Shown here: one piece after another, positions 55,201 to 63,989 of the stretch
How the letters are laid out: the number at the start of each line of letters is the position of its first letter
Numbering within the stretch: position 1 is the stretch's first letter
Source of the DNA: Fuerstiella sp041398845
GTDB lineage: Bacteria > Planctomycetota > Planctomycetia > Planctomycetales > Planctomycetaceae
DNA length: 64,000 nt
Direction: 5' to 3'
Assembly (NCBI GenBank): GCA_041398845.1
Contig: JAWKTZ010000011.1
Coordinates: forward strand, 368,394-432,393
Program-made: the position numbers and the translations under genes
Notes under the pieces: generated by a model
Told to the model about the DNA's origin: nothing
The model's input: only the letters and a program-made list of their open reading frames with translations
Databases searched by the model: none

Positions 55201-55516
55201 GAGCCAGACACAGGCACAGGTGAATCAGCAGACTCAGCATCACCGCCCACTGCAGCCGCTGCATCACCACGCCGCGAATCAGAAACGCGGTCAGCAGCAT
55301 GCCGAATGCCAGTCCAGCCGCCAGCCGACACTGCCCCGGAAAGTTGTCCATGCCGCTGATCGGAACGTCATCGCCCGGAGCATAACGCAGCATCATCCCG
55401 GCCATCGCCATCAGGCCCGAGATGGCCGCAACTCCGAGTGCAGCCGTTGGTTTGAAGCCACTGCCGGCTTCCACAGCGGCCAGTTCGTCGTCCGTCATCC
55501 GCAACAGACTCTTCAT
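52265..55516 (-). CDS. Large protein with terpenoid-cyclase-like C-terminal domain
   Basis: A 1083-residue protein encoded last in a TPR-ExbB-ExbD operon. Three hydrophobic helices near the N terminus (about 25-45, 66-84, 92-112) anchor it. Next is a Gln/Glu-rich coiled-coil stretch (about 130-300), then a long Ala/Ser/Gly-rich disordered segment (about 300-740). The C-terminal 325 residues form an alpha/alpha-barrel repeat of the squalene/terpenoid-cyclase type, with DRGLEWLAAHQFAAGNW, GLDWLLQNQKADGD and SQHPQFGGWRYHP. No DxDD-type catalytic motif is apparent, so it is more likely structural or ligand-binding than a cyclase. The start overlaps exbD by 4 bases. Confidence 0.8.
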   Translation of the reverse strand: MKSLLRMTDDELAAVEAGSGFKPTAALGVAAISGLMAMAGMMLRYAPGDDVPISGMDNFPGQCRLAAGLAFGMLLTAFLIRGVVMQRLQWAVMLSLLIHLCLCLALKVVLVDVPVSMATAVGDHLLPPRDITLPDYGGMESQSEQQQQQWERPTDVTIPETEQQQLERQQAEMEPDANIDPLELQRQVTEANVPDRQQQEQERLRQEQQLELQRQQAEAQTEAPQQIDAPEIQTIDSRQPDLEAQQMNAQRTAESPEAARRMEELESRNDPSLEAATLAARSDAAPENDLNPEIEQRQKEAAAAAVAESSAVSVDVRSVSDAAQMNAAEREIVLARQAQAELAARDSAASPQFSAAEMQVRAQTPARSQNAANAAADATPTGGAAASFQRSPSANGQNASAANATADSVLVAAAGGASSPNLSASQAASEVARGEASIPSTAASGEGAPALIPSAFGVATLQSGTIGRSQGSESGPAMGAAVATGTTTGDGRRRRTNVANGAVGGGPQQVTVGQAEAGNDAAGQVVAAGPNSAATSVGRSGQRLPAGSGQPGNTAAAVSSSGREMTVASSSGRSGLASNSTSRNASLGNPVAEGRSGGTVQGSGRRSATATLPEGMLQAERSGALVVPGPQASRAGGGGGGLSNAGGLSGPRETSLPRQSAGLPGAGRGNVSVARSRPSLPGGLGASSLPGRAGMAATPTMASAGDVASMIRRTVPGISGVATERISAGFSLRTPEARREAVDKLGGSDASEAAVDRGLEWLAAHQFAAGNWSMHDPNCKDHTCSGFGSYESNPAATGLALLAFLGAGQTHQSGRYQQEVRRGLDWLLQNQKADGDLFAAEHDFAHFYSHGIAAIALCEAYGMTKDSRLQQPAQNSINFIVASQHPQFGGWRYHPQFDSDTSVSGWQLMAMKSAEMAGLKVPRSTYEGVAHWLKSVEDTSAPGRFRYHPSKAVTDSMTAEGLLMRQYLGAGRQDEAMQAGAGFLMARPPQAEKRDVYYWYYATQVMFHMQGEHWEAWNSSLRDMLVASQEKGGPVRGSWDAKSPTRDAWDRAGGRHYVTCLNLLMLEVYYRHLPLYIELNGAE

Positions 55517-55956
55517 GGCGCGGCTCCGTCTTCGGGAATCACAGCCACTCGATAATCCTGAATCGCAGCCTCATTGCACAGGCTCATAATGCGAGCCACA
55601 TACTTCCAGTCTGCTCCTTCATTGCCGCGAATCACCACCGACTGGTTACCGGGATTGTCGGTCTGAGCTCGTCGAAAGCGAGCGGCCAGATCCGGTTCGG
55701 TAAACTGCTGTCCGTCCAGAAAGATGTCGCCGTTGGCCGCCACGTTCACGATCATTTCCCGCGGCCGCATGACCATCGGCATGGCGGCCGCAACAGACGG
55801 CAGGTTGGCTCCAAGTTCGCCTTCCCCCGTGATGCGTTCCTGTTCCTGAAAGTTGCTTGCCACCAGAAAGAACAGCAACAACTGAAAGACGCAGTCGATC
55901 ATGGGAGTCATGTCGACGCCACGTTTGCTACGGGTCTTTTTGAGTTCGAACTTCAT
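55513..55956 (-). CDS. exbD: ExbD/TolR-like biopolymer transport protein
   Basis: The 147-residue protein has the ExbD plan: a short cytoplasmic N terminus (KKTRSKRGVDMTPMIDCVFQ) running into a single helix in which the conserved Asp (MID) needed for proton flow lies, then a periplasmic domain with GQQFTEPDLAARFRRA and SVVIRGNEGADWKYVARIM. With the ExbB-like protein it forms an ion-driven motor that energises another envelope protein. Its end overlaps the start of the 1083-residue protein gene by 4 bases. Confidence 0.9.
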   Translation of the reverse strand: MKFELKKTRSKRGVDMTPMIDCVFQLLLFFLVASNFQEQERITGEGELGANLPSVAAAMPMVMRPREMIVNVAANGDIFLDGQQFTEPDLAARFRRAQTDNPGNQSVVIRGNEGADWKYVARIMSLCNEAAIQDYRVAVIPEDGAAP

Positions 55957-55962
55957 GGAAGT

Positions 55963-57204
55963 CTAACCGTCAAAATGCGAACGCAGGCTGCGAGCAGCCG
56001 TCGACGATGAGTCTGTAACCGTGGAACCCACTTCGTCGGATGTGAGTGGTGATTCAGTACGCCGAATAGGCTTTACCCCCTTCGACGTTTTCGCCACTTT
56101 TGCGGAACGAACCCCCTTTCCGGATGACGCAGCTCGCGGATTCACCGCGCGCTCCGGCACCGGTGACTGAGCCGCAACCACCGACTGCGCCACTGCCGCG
56201 TGAGCTGCCACCGCCTGAGTCGCCGTCGGGCGTTCGGCCTGAGTCAGTTGCCGGATTCGAATGCCTTCGCCGTCCACCGTTGATTCCGTAATACGAACAC
56301 GGCCTTCGTAACGTTCCAGTCCAGGCAGCAGGTCCAGAAAAATGGCTTCCATGAATTGCAGAGTTTTCTCAATCCGACCTTCCAGAAAGTTGGCCAGAAT
56401 CACGCTCACCACGGCCACCGTCAGCCCGGCAAATGTGGTCACCAGAGCCGTATAGATTCCATGAGCCAGTTCCTGAGCCTTTGCTGTTCCGGTGCTGGTC
56501 GTGGTACTGGTCACCATGAAGGCCAGAATCATTCCCTGGACCGTTCCCAGCAGACCCAGCAATGGAGCAATGCTGGCGACGACGTTGATCGGCCGCAGGT
56601 TGCGAGTCATGAAGCCGACTTCCCGCTGCACGGCATCTTCAACTGCTTTTTCCACTTCCGCATGAGGTCGTCCGGTCTTCAGAACCGCCACCTTCACCAC
56701 GTTGGCAAGCGGCGAACGACGCTGTTCAGCCGCCTCCCACAACTTGCGCGGATCCAGTGTCTGATCGGTCATCAGTTCGCGAATTCGTCGAATCAGCTTG
56801 CGCGGAAGAATGCGACCTCGCCGCAGCCCCACAAAGCGTTCCATCGTAAAGGCAATCGTGATGATTGACGCAATGCCGATCGGAATCATGAACCAGCCAC
56901 CCTGAATTGCCAGATCCCACAGGCTGGGCATGGTCGACGATGATGCGCCCAATACAGCCTGTTCCGACGCCACCGGTTCACTCGCGTTGGTCACGACCGC
57001 GCCACCCGCCGCATCAATCTGTGCCGGGTCAACCGGCTGTTCGGCTTCGGTCTCAGTCACGTCCACCGGAGGTGGAAAGTTGTCGCCGTTTGCGGGCTGC
57101 TGAGCAATACTCGTTAAAGGCAGCATCACAAACAGCAGTCCGATGGCCGGCACCAGCAGCCGTGTCTGAGACGTCGTGGATTCAGAGTCCGGGGGAATCA
57201 TCAT
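55963..57204 (-). CDS. exbB: MotA/TolQ/ExbB-type proton channel protein
   Basis: This 413-residue protein has a signal-like N terminus (about residues 15-34), a periplasmic spacer rich in Pro and Ala, then the ExbB core with three helices: GGWFMIPIGIASIITIAFTM, VASIAPLLGLLGTVQGMI (with family-typical TxxGxxGT-like spacing) and YTALVTTFAGLTVAVVSVIL. A basic, Ala-rich C-terminal tail of about 110 residues has no match. The N-terminal extension before the first helix makes it longer than E. coli ExbB, common in planctomycetes. It is 6 bases before exbD. Confidence 0.9.
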   Translation of the reverse strand: MMIPPDSESTTSQTRLLVPAIGLLFVMLPLTSIAQQPANGDNFPPPVDVTETEAEQPVDPAQIDAAGGAVVTNASEPVASEQAVLGASSSTMPSLWDLAIQGGWFMIPIGIASIITIAFTMERFVGLRRGRILPRKLIRRIRELMTDQTLDPRKLWEAAEQRRSPLANVVKVAVLKTGRPHAEVEKAVEDAVQREVGFMTRNLRPINVVASIAPLLGLLGTVQGMILAFMVTSTTTSTGTAKAQELAHGIYTALVTTFAGLTVAVVSVILANFLEGRIEKTLQFMEAIFLDLLPGLERYEGRVRITESTVDGEGIRIRQLTQAERPTATQAVAAHAAVAQSVVAAQSPVPERAVNPRAASSGKGVRSAKVAKTSKGVKPIRRTESPLTSDEVGSTVTDSSSTAARSLRSHFDG

Positions 57205-57220
57205 GATGTTGGTTTCCGCT

Positions 57221-60200
57221 TTATCTCAACTCTGCCAGCCGCCGTTTCGCATCAGCCGCTTTGGCATGTTGAGGAAACTGAGTGACCACTTTGTCGTAAC
57301 ATGTTTTCGCCTGCTCCGTCTCCTGCAACACTTCAAAGCATCGCCCCGCTTCGAAGTATGCCATCGGAGTCCATTCCGGATGATTGTAGAACAACGCCGC
57401 TTTCAGAAAGTGTTTCGTCGCATCCTTGTGGTTCTTTTTGGCAAAGCAGCATTCGCCAATCATAAATCGGGCCTTCGCGGCCGTTTCGGATGATGTCTCC
57501 TCCGTCACCTGTTCCAGTTGTTCCATGGCTGCATCAAACTGTCCTTCATTCTGCAGAGCCCAGCCCAGACCGTAACGAGCTTCCGCTCGCATTTCGAACT
57601 CCGGAAATCCGTCCAGCACTTTTTGATGCCACGCCTTGCTGGTGTTCCAGTCTCCCAGAGAACCGGCACACTCGCCCGCTCGAAACATCGCCAAAGCCAC
57701 GTAGCTGCCGTTGCGATCCGAAGCCACCTTTTGATACGCCGCTGCCGCCGGTTGCCATTCTGAACGACGGAAGTGGCATTCGCCAATCAAAAACTGAGCG
57801 TCACCGGCAAGTTCACCCTGAGGAAATTTCTGCAACTGAGCCGTAAACGACGCCGCCGCGTCCTCAAGCCTATCGGCCTTCATCTGACTCCAGCCGAGCT
57901 TATGCAGTGACTTCTCTGCGATCTGAGTGTTCTCTGACAATTCGGCCGAACGTCGATAGGCGTCCGCCGCCTGATCATACTTCTCGCCGTCATAGTACGC
58001 TTCGCCCACTCGAAACAATCCTTCGGCTGCCAGAGGACTCTTCGGCCAGCCCGTCGCCAGCTTTTGAAACGCCGTCACCGCTGCGGTATGGTCACCCGTT
58101 TCCAGCAGAGCCCAGCCCAGTTCATAAGCCACCTTGTCGGCGGCTGCGTAATCTTTGGACGTTGCCAGAATGTTCTGATAAGTCTTTGCCGCCCCCGCAA
58201 AGTTCTTCAGGCCGGCTTCTGCCAGCCCCTTCACATACATTGCATCCAGAGCAGCCGTCTGTTCCGGTTTCGTCGTCAGAAAGGCGGCGACATCTTTCAG
58301 TGTGTCGTTGTATTCGCCCAGTTGATAAGCCGCCATCGCTCGCACATACAGACCCTGCGGTGCAATTCTGTGTTCCTTGTGCTTCGCCAGAAGTTCGCCC
58401 ACCGCCGTGGACGCTGCCTGAAATTCGCCGAGATTGAAGAACGACCAGCTCAGGCCATGCAGCGCATGAGGTGCCACTTCGCTGTCCGGCCACTTTGTCG
58501 AGACCTCGCGGTAATAACCAATGGCATCCTGGTATTTCTGCTGCTGATACGCCGCTTCGCCCAGCCGAAACGACACTTCGCTCAGAAAGCGGCTGTTGGG
58601 AAACGCCTCGGCCAGACGCTCAAGCTCCGCATTGGCTTCGTCGCCGCGTCCGAGTTCCCGATACGCTTCCGCCAGTGCCAGATGAGTTTCGTCGTTGTGT
58701 TCGCGATCCGGCTTTTCCGCAATGGCCTTCTGCAGCAGATCGACCGCTTCGGCGTACTTCTTCTGAGCTGCCTGGCTTCGCCCCATAATGCCCAGCGCTT
58801 CGCTGCGTTGAGACTTGTCGGTTAACGTGGCCACCAGCGGAGTCAGCGCCTGCACGGCTCCGGCATGATCACCGGCCAGATGTCTGGCAACTCCCAGACG
58901 TACCGACGCCTGACCGGCATTGGGATGATTCTGTCCAACCGCCAGAAACTGCTGAAAAGTCTCTGCCGCCTCTTTGTGCTGCCCCGACAGCAACTGACTT
59001 TCCGCCAGAATAAACAACACATCCGGCTTCAGATCGCTGTTGCCGTGCCGTTGCAGAAACTGTTTGGCATAGTCACCGGCCTCAGAATGATTTCTGTTAT
59101 CCAGCGATGTCAACGCCGCCATGTAGAGCGCCTGAGCGGCCAGTTCATGATTGCTGTTACGGCTGGCGAAGTCCGCATATAACTTTGCAACCTGAGATTT
59201 CTCGGCGGGGATTTCGTACATCGCATCAATGCGAACAAGTTCAATTTCAGGCCGATAGTTGTCTCCCGAAAAACGACTCATGCCCGCACTGGCCACTTCC
59301 AGAGCTTTGGCAGCATCGTTCGTTTTCAGATAACATCGAGCCAGCCACTGAGTGGCCTCAGCCGCTTCCGGAAAGTCCCGCTTCATCACCTGTTCCAGAC
59401 CGGACTTCGCCAGATCGTATTTCTGTTCCAGAAAGTAACACTTGGCTCCGGCCAGAATCGCTGCGTCATAGTGTTTGGTTTTGGGAAACTCCCGAGGCAT
59501 GTTCCAGTACATCCTGCCGGCATCCGTCAACTGGTTTGCTTCGTACAGGCATCTCGCCTGCCGCAACATGGCGATGTCCGCCAGTTCAAACGTCTTTGTC
59601 TTCGAAACCGCTTCAAAAATCGGAGCAGCTTCGGCAAACCGGCCGGCGTTGAACAACAGTTCCGCACGACGCATCCGCACTTCGCTGATCAACGCATGCT
59701 CAGGATACTTTTTGGCGAATTCAGCAAACGTTGCCGACGCCTGGTCGGTCTGCTTCAGCGTTTCCTGAGCTGTGCCCAGCGAATACATGGCATCCGCAGC
59801 AAAGTCGGATTCAGGATACTTCGACACGAACTCAGCATAAGCTGCTGCCGCCCGGTCCACCTGCTTCATCTGGTACAGACTCTCCGCCCGGTAAAACATC
59901 GCTCGCCCCAGATACTCACTGGACGGGAACGTGGTCAGCATCGTCGCGAAGGTTTTTTCCGCACCGGCATAGTCCTGTTCTTTGCCCGACTTCTGAGCGA
60001 CGGCATACTGAGCAATCCCCTTGTTCAACGTGGACTGATCCAGCAGTTCACTCTTGGGAAACTTGGTGAGCACCGTGTCGTAGGCCGCAATGGCCTCGGG
60101 ATAACGCTGTTCCTGCAGACAGCAGGTGCCCAGGTAATGGTGAGCCCGGTCGGCGCGCGGATCCTGAGGATACTTTGTCAGGAACGTCTGCCACTCGTCG

Positions 60201-60361
60201 ATGGCGGAATCGTACAGTTTCTGGTTCTGAAACCCCACCGCCACCGCGTACTGGCGAGTCGCTGCTTCCGTTTCCTGAGCCTGCACCGGCTCAGGAGACG
60301 GCGTCAGCAGCACTCCGCCGGTCATCAGAATCAATGCGAAAACCCACCCGTGCCGTTTCAT
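57221..60361 (-). CDS. Exported tetratricopeptide-repeat protein
   Basis: A 1046-residue secreted protein with a signal peptide (about residues 1-28, ending PVQAQE) and some 20-25 TPR units filling the rest, with repeated patterns such as AIAAYDTVLTKFPKSELLDQ, AAAAYAEFVSKYPESDFAAD and AAKTYQNILATSKDYAAADK. Such arrays form superhelices that bind other proteins. It is the first gene of the ExbB/ExbD run, 16 bases before exbB, so it may be the periplasmic partner of this motor, in the role YbgF/CpoB plays beside Tol-Pal. Function beyond that is unknown. Confidence 0.88.
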   Translation of the reverse strand: MKRHGWVFALILMTGGVLLTPSPEPVQAQETEAATRQYAVAVGFQNQKLYDSAIDEWQTFLTKYPQDPRADRAHHYLGTCCLQEQRYPEAIAAYDTVLTKFPKSELLDQSTLNKGIAQYAVAQKSGKEQDYAGAEKTFATMLTTFPSSEYLGRAMFYRAESLYQMKQVDRAAAAYAEFVSKYPESDFAADAMYSLGTAQETLKQTDQASATFAEFAKKYPEHALISEVRMRRAELLFNAGRFAEAAPIFEAVSKTKTFELADIAMLRQARCLYEANQLTDAGRMYWNMPREFPKTKHYDAAILAGAKCYFLEQKYDLAKSGLEQVMKRDFPEAAEATQWLARCYLKTNDAAKALEVASAGMSRFSGDNYRPEIELVRIDAMYEIPAEKSQVAKLYADFASRNSNHELAAQALYMAALTSLDNRNHSEAGDYAKQFLQRHGNSDLKPDVLFILAESQLLSGQHKEAAETFQQFLAVGQNHPNAGQASVRLGVARHLAGDHAGAVQALTPLVATLTDKSQRSEALGIMGRSQAAQKKYAEAVDLLQKAIAEKPDREHNDETHLALAEAYRELGRGDEANAELERLAEAFPNSRFLSEVSFRLGEAAYQQQKYQDAIGYYREVSTKWPDSEVAPHALHGLSWSFFNLGEFQAASTAVGELLAKHKEHRIAPQGLYVRAMAAYQLGEYNDTLKDVAAFLTTKPEQTAALDAMYVKGLAEAGLKNFAGAAKTYQNILATSKDYAAADKVAYELGWALLETGDHTAAVTAFQKLATGWPKSPLAAEGLFRVGEAYYDGEKYDQAADAYRRSAELSENTQIAEKSLHKLGWSQMKADRLEDAAASFTAQLQKFPQGELAGDAQFLIGECHFRRSEWQPAAAAYQKVASDRNGSYVALAMFRAGECAGSLGDWNTSKAWHQKVLDGFPEFEMRAEARYGLGWALQNEGQFDAAMEQLEQVTEETSSETAAKARFMIGECCFAKKNHKDATKHFLKAALFYNHPEWTPMAYFEAGRCFEVLQETEQAKTCYDKVVTQFPQHAKAADAKRRLAELR

Positions 60362-60380
60362 CGTGATGTCCTGTTCACAC

Positions 60381-60476
60381 TAGAGGCTATCGGAAAATGA
60401 GTCTGACCCTCTCCGGGCAGCCTTTCACCGTATTTCCTGCGGCCCTCCAAAGAGTCAGCCCCGATTTTCAGATTCC
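60381..60476. repeat. TAGAGGCTATC palindromic repeat, copy 2
   Basis: TAGAGGCTAT at 60381 and GTCTGACCCTCTCCGGGCAG match the 34913 element, with a more degenerate right arm (AGAGTCAGCCCC...TTTTCAGATT). Arms pair imperfectly, so this copy looks older. It lies 20 bases upstream of the TPR gene start, so it is in a leader rather than a terminator position. Confidence 0.7.
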
Positions 60477-60661
60477 CGGAAAATCAGCCGGAATCCTGTC
60501 ACACCAGTATTTGAAGGCCACCGGAAAACGGCAAGTCAGAATCCACGGATTAAAGAATTCCCCCGGAAGTGCGGCGTTCCATCCAAAGGTCGCCGCCCTG
60601 GCCGGAGTCTCAGCCCCAAAAGGCCGACGCATCCTGTTCAGATATTGGCTCTGACACAGCA

Positions 60662-61486
60662 CTACTTCGTTGGTGAATAGTCCGTCGGCACCAGAAGTAC
60701 GGACTCTACTCCGCCTTTGATCAACAGCGGCCCGTTGGCCTCCGAAGCGTCCCGGGCTGCCTTCCAGTCCGCATCGTCTCGAAACGCATCAAACCCGGCT
60801 TGGCGAGTCGCTTCATCTTTCACCGCCAGAATGTAGATCAGCTTGTTGTCCCGGCCATCGTCGACTTTTGTCGGCGTCCAATAGGCAAACTGAGGCAGCC
60901 CATGCTTCGTGAACAACGCGGTGGTGTGATCTCGAAACCGAGCGTTCAGGCCATCCAGCTTGCCGGGATGAGTGGTATAGGTTCGCAGCTCAAACAGCCG
61001 ATCCGCATCGGATGCTGACACTTTGATCGGTGGAGAATAATCCGTGGCCTGCATCAACACCGAATCGATTCTTCCAATCAGTTTGCCGTCTTTTGTCGAC
61101 GCTGAGTACGCCGCTTTCCAGTCTTCGTCCGCCAGAAAATCCTTCCACGACTGATCCCGAGCCGTCTCATTGGGAAACGCCAGCACATAAATCAGGACGT
61201 TGTCTTTGTTGTCCCGAGGAACCCAGTAACCGATGTTCGTCATGCCGTGCTTTTCAAACAGTTTCACGGTATGGTCACGAAAACGAGCATGCAGGGCGTC
61301 CAGCTTGCCGGGGTTGGCGTGATACGTCCGCAACTCATACAGGCGATCATCCATCGCATTTCCTTCCAGCGAATACATCGCCATCGACAGTAACACGGCC
61401 AGACAAACAGATACCTTCACGGCAGAACTCCGAAGAACAGGACTTGAAAATGGGATCCGGAAACCGTTTCGGTTCACTCCGGACAT
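60662..61486 (-). CDS. Exported double NIPSNAP-domain protein
   Basis: The 274-residue protein has a hydrophobic signal (about residues 24-44) and two NIPSNAP domains, about 50-150 and 165-270. Both read RLxELRTYxxxPGKLDxLxARFRDHT followed by FxKHGx, and end in a Val-rich YSPxK segment (ATDYSPPIK, PTDYSPTK). NIPSNAP proteins have the dimeric ferredoxin-like fold, so fusing two gives a built-in dimer. Function unknown. The start at 61486 is upstream of the signal; a GTG nearer the signal (about 61417) is a plausible alternative. Confidence 0.82.
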   Translation of the reverse strand: MSGVNRNGFRIPFSSPVLRSSAVKVSVCLAVLLSMAMYSLEGNAMDDRLYELRTYHANPGKLDALHARFRDHTVKLFEKHGMTNIGYWVPRDNKDNVLIYVLAFPNETARDQSWKDFLADEDWKAAYSASTKDGKLIGRIDSVLMQATDYSPPIKVSASDADRLFELRTYTTHPGKLDGLNARFRDHTTALFTKHGLPQFAYWTPTKVDDGRDNKLIYILAVKDEATRQAGFDAFRDDADWKAARDASEANGPLLIKGGVESVLLVPTDYSPTK

Positions 61487-61647
61487 GGGTTTAGCCTATC
61501 AGGGAGCTGACCATCAGAAAAGCAACTGCCGCAAAGGCGACTACCCGACGCATTCCCGTCGTATCAGCGGTTTCCGGCCGTCTCGCGACGGAGTAAGGTA
61601 CGAACGAAACCCTGGAGTTCTCCCTCAAAACCGAACAGAGCCGCACA

Positions 61648-61959
61648 ATGGATTACGTCTTTGCCTTCAACGCCTTCGAAGCAGTCCTGTGGACGATCTT
61701 TGGCGTCAGCCTGCTGGTCCGCGCGGTGACTCACCCCAGCCAGCGCGGCCGGTGTCTGCTGGCTGCCATAACGTTCATCGTGTTCGCCGGGTCAGAACTG
61801 ATGGAAATGCAAACCGGAGCATGGTGGCGTCCCTGGTGGCTGTTCCTGTGGAAAGCCCTGTGCGTCACCAGCCTGGTGGTTCTCGCTGTGGCTCACTATC
61901 GCAATGTCCGAGCCAACTCAGGCACTCAGACACCAACAGACCAGCCCACTAACACCTGA
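61648..61959 (+). CDS. Small hypothetical membrane protein
   Basis: A 103-residue protein with three hydrophobic helices (about residues 5-25, 37-52, 63-82) and a short hydrophilic tail. MDYVFAFNAFEAVLWTIFG is a good membrane-entry start. Transcribed divergently from the NIPSNAP gene. No recognised family. Confidence 0.7.
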   Translation: MDYVFAFNAFEAVLWTIFGVSLLVRAVTHPSQRGRCLLAAITFIVFAGSELMEMQTGAWWRPWWLFLWKALCVTSLVVLAVAHYRNVRANSGTQTPTDQPTNT

Positions 61960-62253
61960 CCTCTCGCTTCTCGTCGCAGAGTCGCCGTCATCGCGTCGCG
62001 GTACTGCCGGTCCATTTGGCTGATCTGACACATCCCGCAAGGACACATTGGCGGAAATCAGGGCAGACCGTCATGGCGGATTTCTGCGAGAAATCGACTC
62101 AACCTCGCATTTTGTGACCTACATTTTCGTGTTCTGCCTTCAGGACGTTGCACTCGGCACGTTTCTGAAGGCAGTGTCACTCGCGAAAATAATTGCCCGC
62201 GAAGTTTGTCACCCGGGGACAACGTATCAGGCCGCAGGGTTGGAATCAGGCAC
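61960..62253. other. Intergenic space before the TadE-like gene
   Basis: About 290 bases without a convincing gene. Short frames on both strands have no domain match. It probably contains the promoter for the TadE/TadG pair. Confidence 0.45.
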
Positions 62254-62679
62254 ATGCAACGACCGTCTCAAACACAGCCAACGACGATGTCACACGGCCG
62301 ACGGCGTGGCATTGCGGCAGTCGAGGCGGCCATTTCGTTGCCGATGCTGATTGTGCTGGTGGTTGGTTCGATTGAAGCCGCCAACACGATCTTTCTGAAG
62401 CAGTCCATGACGATCGCGGCCTATGAAGCCGCCAAAATTGCCTCCAGCCCGCAGGGAACTCCGGCCTTCGCCAACCTGCGCTGTTCCGAAGTTCTGGCAT
62501 CTCGCGGTGTCAACACGTTTAACCTCGCCATCAACCCGTCCGACCTCGACGCCACCACGCCTCGAGGAACTCAGGTGACGGTCACTCTGACCGTCACGTC
62601 CGACAGTGCCGTGGTCGGTCCCCTGAATTTCTTCAGCGGCAAGACTCTGCAGACTCAGGTTGACATGGTGCGTTTATAA
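62254..62679 (+). CDS. TadE-like pseudopilin family protein
   Basis: The 141-residue protein begins with a basic stretch then RRGIAAVEAAISLPMLIVLV, the TadE-type prepilin helix with the conserved Glu. The periplasmic part is beta-rich (TQVTVTLTVTSDSAVVGPL). TadE and TadF/G proteins are minor subunits of Tad (tight adherence) pili. The next gene, 62 bases on, encodes a TadG-like protein. Start at 62254; an ATG at 62287 is also possible, and the earlier frame start at 62206 is less likely. No other tad genes are visible before the edge. Confidence 0.78.
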   Translation: MQRPSQTQPTTMSHGRRRGIAAVEAAISLPMLIVLVVGSIEAANTIFLKQSMTIAAYEAAKIASSPQGTPAFANLRCSEVLASRGVNTFNLAINPSDLDATTPRGTQVTVTLTVTSDSAVVGPLNFFSGKTLQTQVDMVRL

Positions 62680-62741
62680 ACACCCGGCGCAGACAATCGC
62701 CGGGCTGAGCGAACAACCGCAGTCATGCTGCGTGACAGGCA

Positions 62742-63989
62742 ATGGAAATCACAATGAGAAAACTTCCACAACATTCTGTGGCGACAGGCGTTGTCGACCG
62801 CCGCGGTGTCTCGGCCGTGCTGGTCGTTGCCATGATCTTTGTCTTCATCGTTGCCGCAGCATTGACGGTCGACGTGGCGTACATGCAGTTGATTCGCACA
62901 GAACTGCGAGTCGCGACGGACTCCGCCGCCCAGGCCGCTGCCGAAGCACTGGCTCGCACTGAAGATCAGGCCGTGGCACTGACAACAGCCAAAGCTTATG
63001 CGGCGCGAAATACGGTCGCCGGTTCACCTCTGGTCCTGGACGATGCCGACGTGTTGTTTGGCCGGGTCGCTCTGGGAGCTGGCGGAAAATGGGTCTTTAC
63101 TCAGGGACTCACACCGCCGAATTCCGTTCGAGTTCTCGGACGCATTGCCGACGATGCAGCCACTCAGGCCATTCCTTTGTTCTTCGCACCGGCTCTGGGA
63201 CACGACGATTTCTCGACCGAACACGCCGCCACGGCATCAGAGCAGAATGTCGAGGTCTGTCTGTGCCTTGACCGTTCCGGATCCATGCTGTTTGACATGA
63301 GCGGCGTGGAATACATCTACACGATGCCCAATCCGAATTTGTCCGAACTGGATGAATGGGGTGAAACGTGGCAATACCATTTGTCGCCACCACATCCGAC
63401 GGGAAGTCGCTGGTCCGTGCTGGCCGGAGCCATCGACGTCTTTCTGCAGGAAGCCGGAAGCTATGTTCGTCCGCCCCGAGTGGGTCTGGTGACGTGGAGT
63501 TCCGACTATGTCGTTCCGTCGCCCATTGACGAACAGTTCTTCACCACTTTCAACGCCGTTGATGTTGATGTGCCCCTGCCGGCGAAGGCCGGATTCACGT
63601 GGTCCGCGAATTCCGGCGGGATCACCGGCTCGGTGGCAGTTCGAGGTTCGCTGCCGATGATGGGAGCCACCAATATGGCGGCCGGATTGAACGCAGCGGT
63701 CGCTCAGTTGACCGGTGCAAACGCCACTTCGCTGTCCAGCAAGGTCATCATTCTGCTTTCTGACGGGCAGTGGAATGAAGGTGAAGACCCCGAAATGGGA
63801 GCCACGGCTGCCGCTGTCGCTGCCGGGATCACTGTTCACACGGTGTCGATGCTGTCAACTGACCAGCAAACACTGATCGATATCGCCACCGCCACGGGCG
63901 GAAAGTTTTATCTGGCCGATGATGCGACGGCGCTGCGAGCCGCGTTCTTTGAACTGGCACGTACTCTGCCCATCGTCCTCACCGACTAA
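62742..63989 (+). CDS. TadG-like protein with von Willebrand A domain
   Basis: The 415-residue protein has a TadG/TadE-like N-terminal helix, DRRGVSAVLVVAMIFVFIV, with TELRVATDSAAQAAAEALA, the DUF2134-like segment of TadG. The second half is a von Willebrand factor A domain with the MIDAS motif DRSGSM near residue 177, a later Thr in MMGATNMAAGL and an Asp in ILLSDGQW. It probably sits in the membrane with the vWA domain outside and binds a ligand through the metal ion. It follows the TadE-like gene by 62 bases and ends 11 bases before the window edge. Confidence 0.85.
   Translation: MEITMRKLPQHSVATGVVDRRGVSAVLVVAMIFVFIVAAALTVDVAYMQLIRTELRVATDSAAQAAAEALARTEDQAVALTTAKAYAARNTVAGSPLVLDDADVLFGRVALGAGGKWVFTQGLTPPNSVRVLGRIADDAATQAIPLFFAPALGHDDFSTEHAATASEQNVEVCLCLDRSGSMLFDMSGVEYIYTMPNPNLSELDEWGETWQYHLSPPHPTGSRWSVLAGAIDVFLQEAGSYVRPPRVGLVTWSSDYVVPSPIDEQFFTTFNAVDVDVPLPAKAGFTWSANSGGITGSVAVRGSLPMMGATNMAAGLNAAVAQLTGANATSLSSKVIILLSDGQWNEGEDPEMGATAAAVAAGITVHTVSMLSTDQQTLIDIATATGGKFYLADDATALRAAFFELARTLPIVLTD

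Noticed and set aside
54350..55555. Long plus-strand frame opposite the 1083-residue protein gene
   Set aside because: It is the antisense of a Gln/Ala-rich coding region, where biased codons remove stops; no domain is seen.
59471..60400. Plus-strand frame of about 309 residues opposite the TPR gene
   Set aside because: Antisense to a well-supported TPR protein and lacking any family match.
61485..61952. Plus-strand frame of about 155 residues
   Set aside because: It overlaps the small membrane protein at 61648-61959 in another frame; the latter has clear membrane helices and this one does not.
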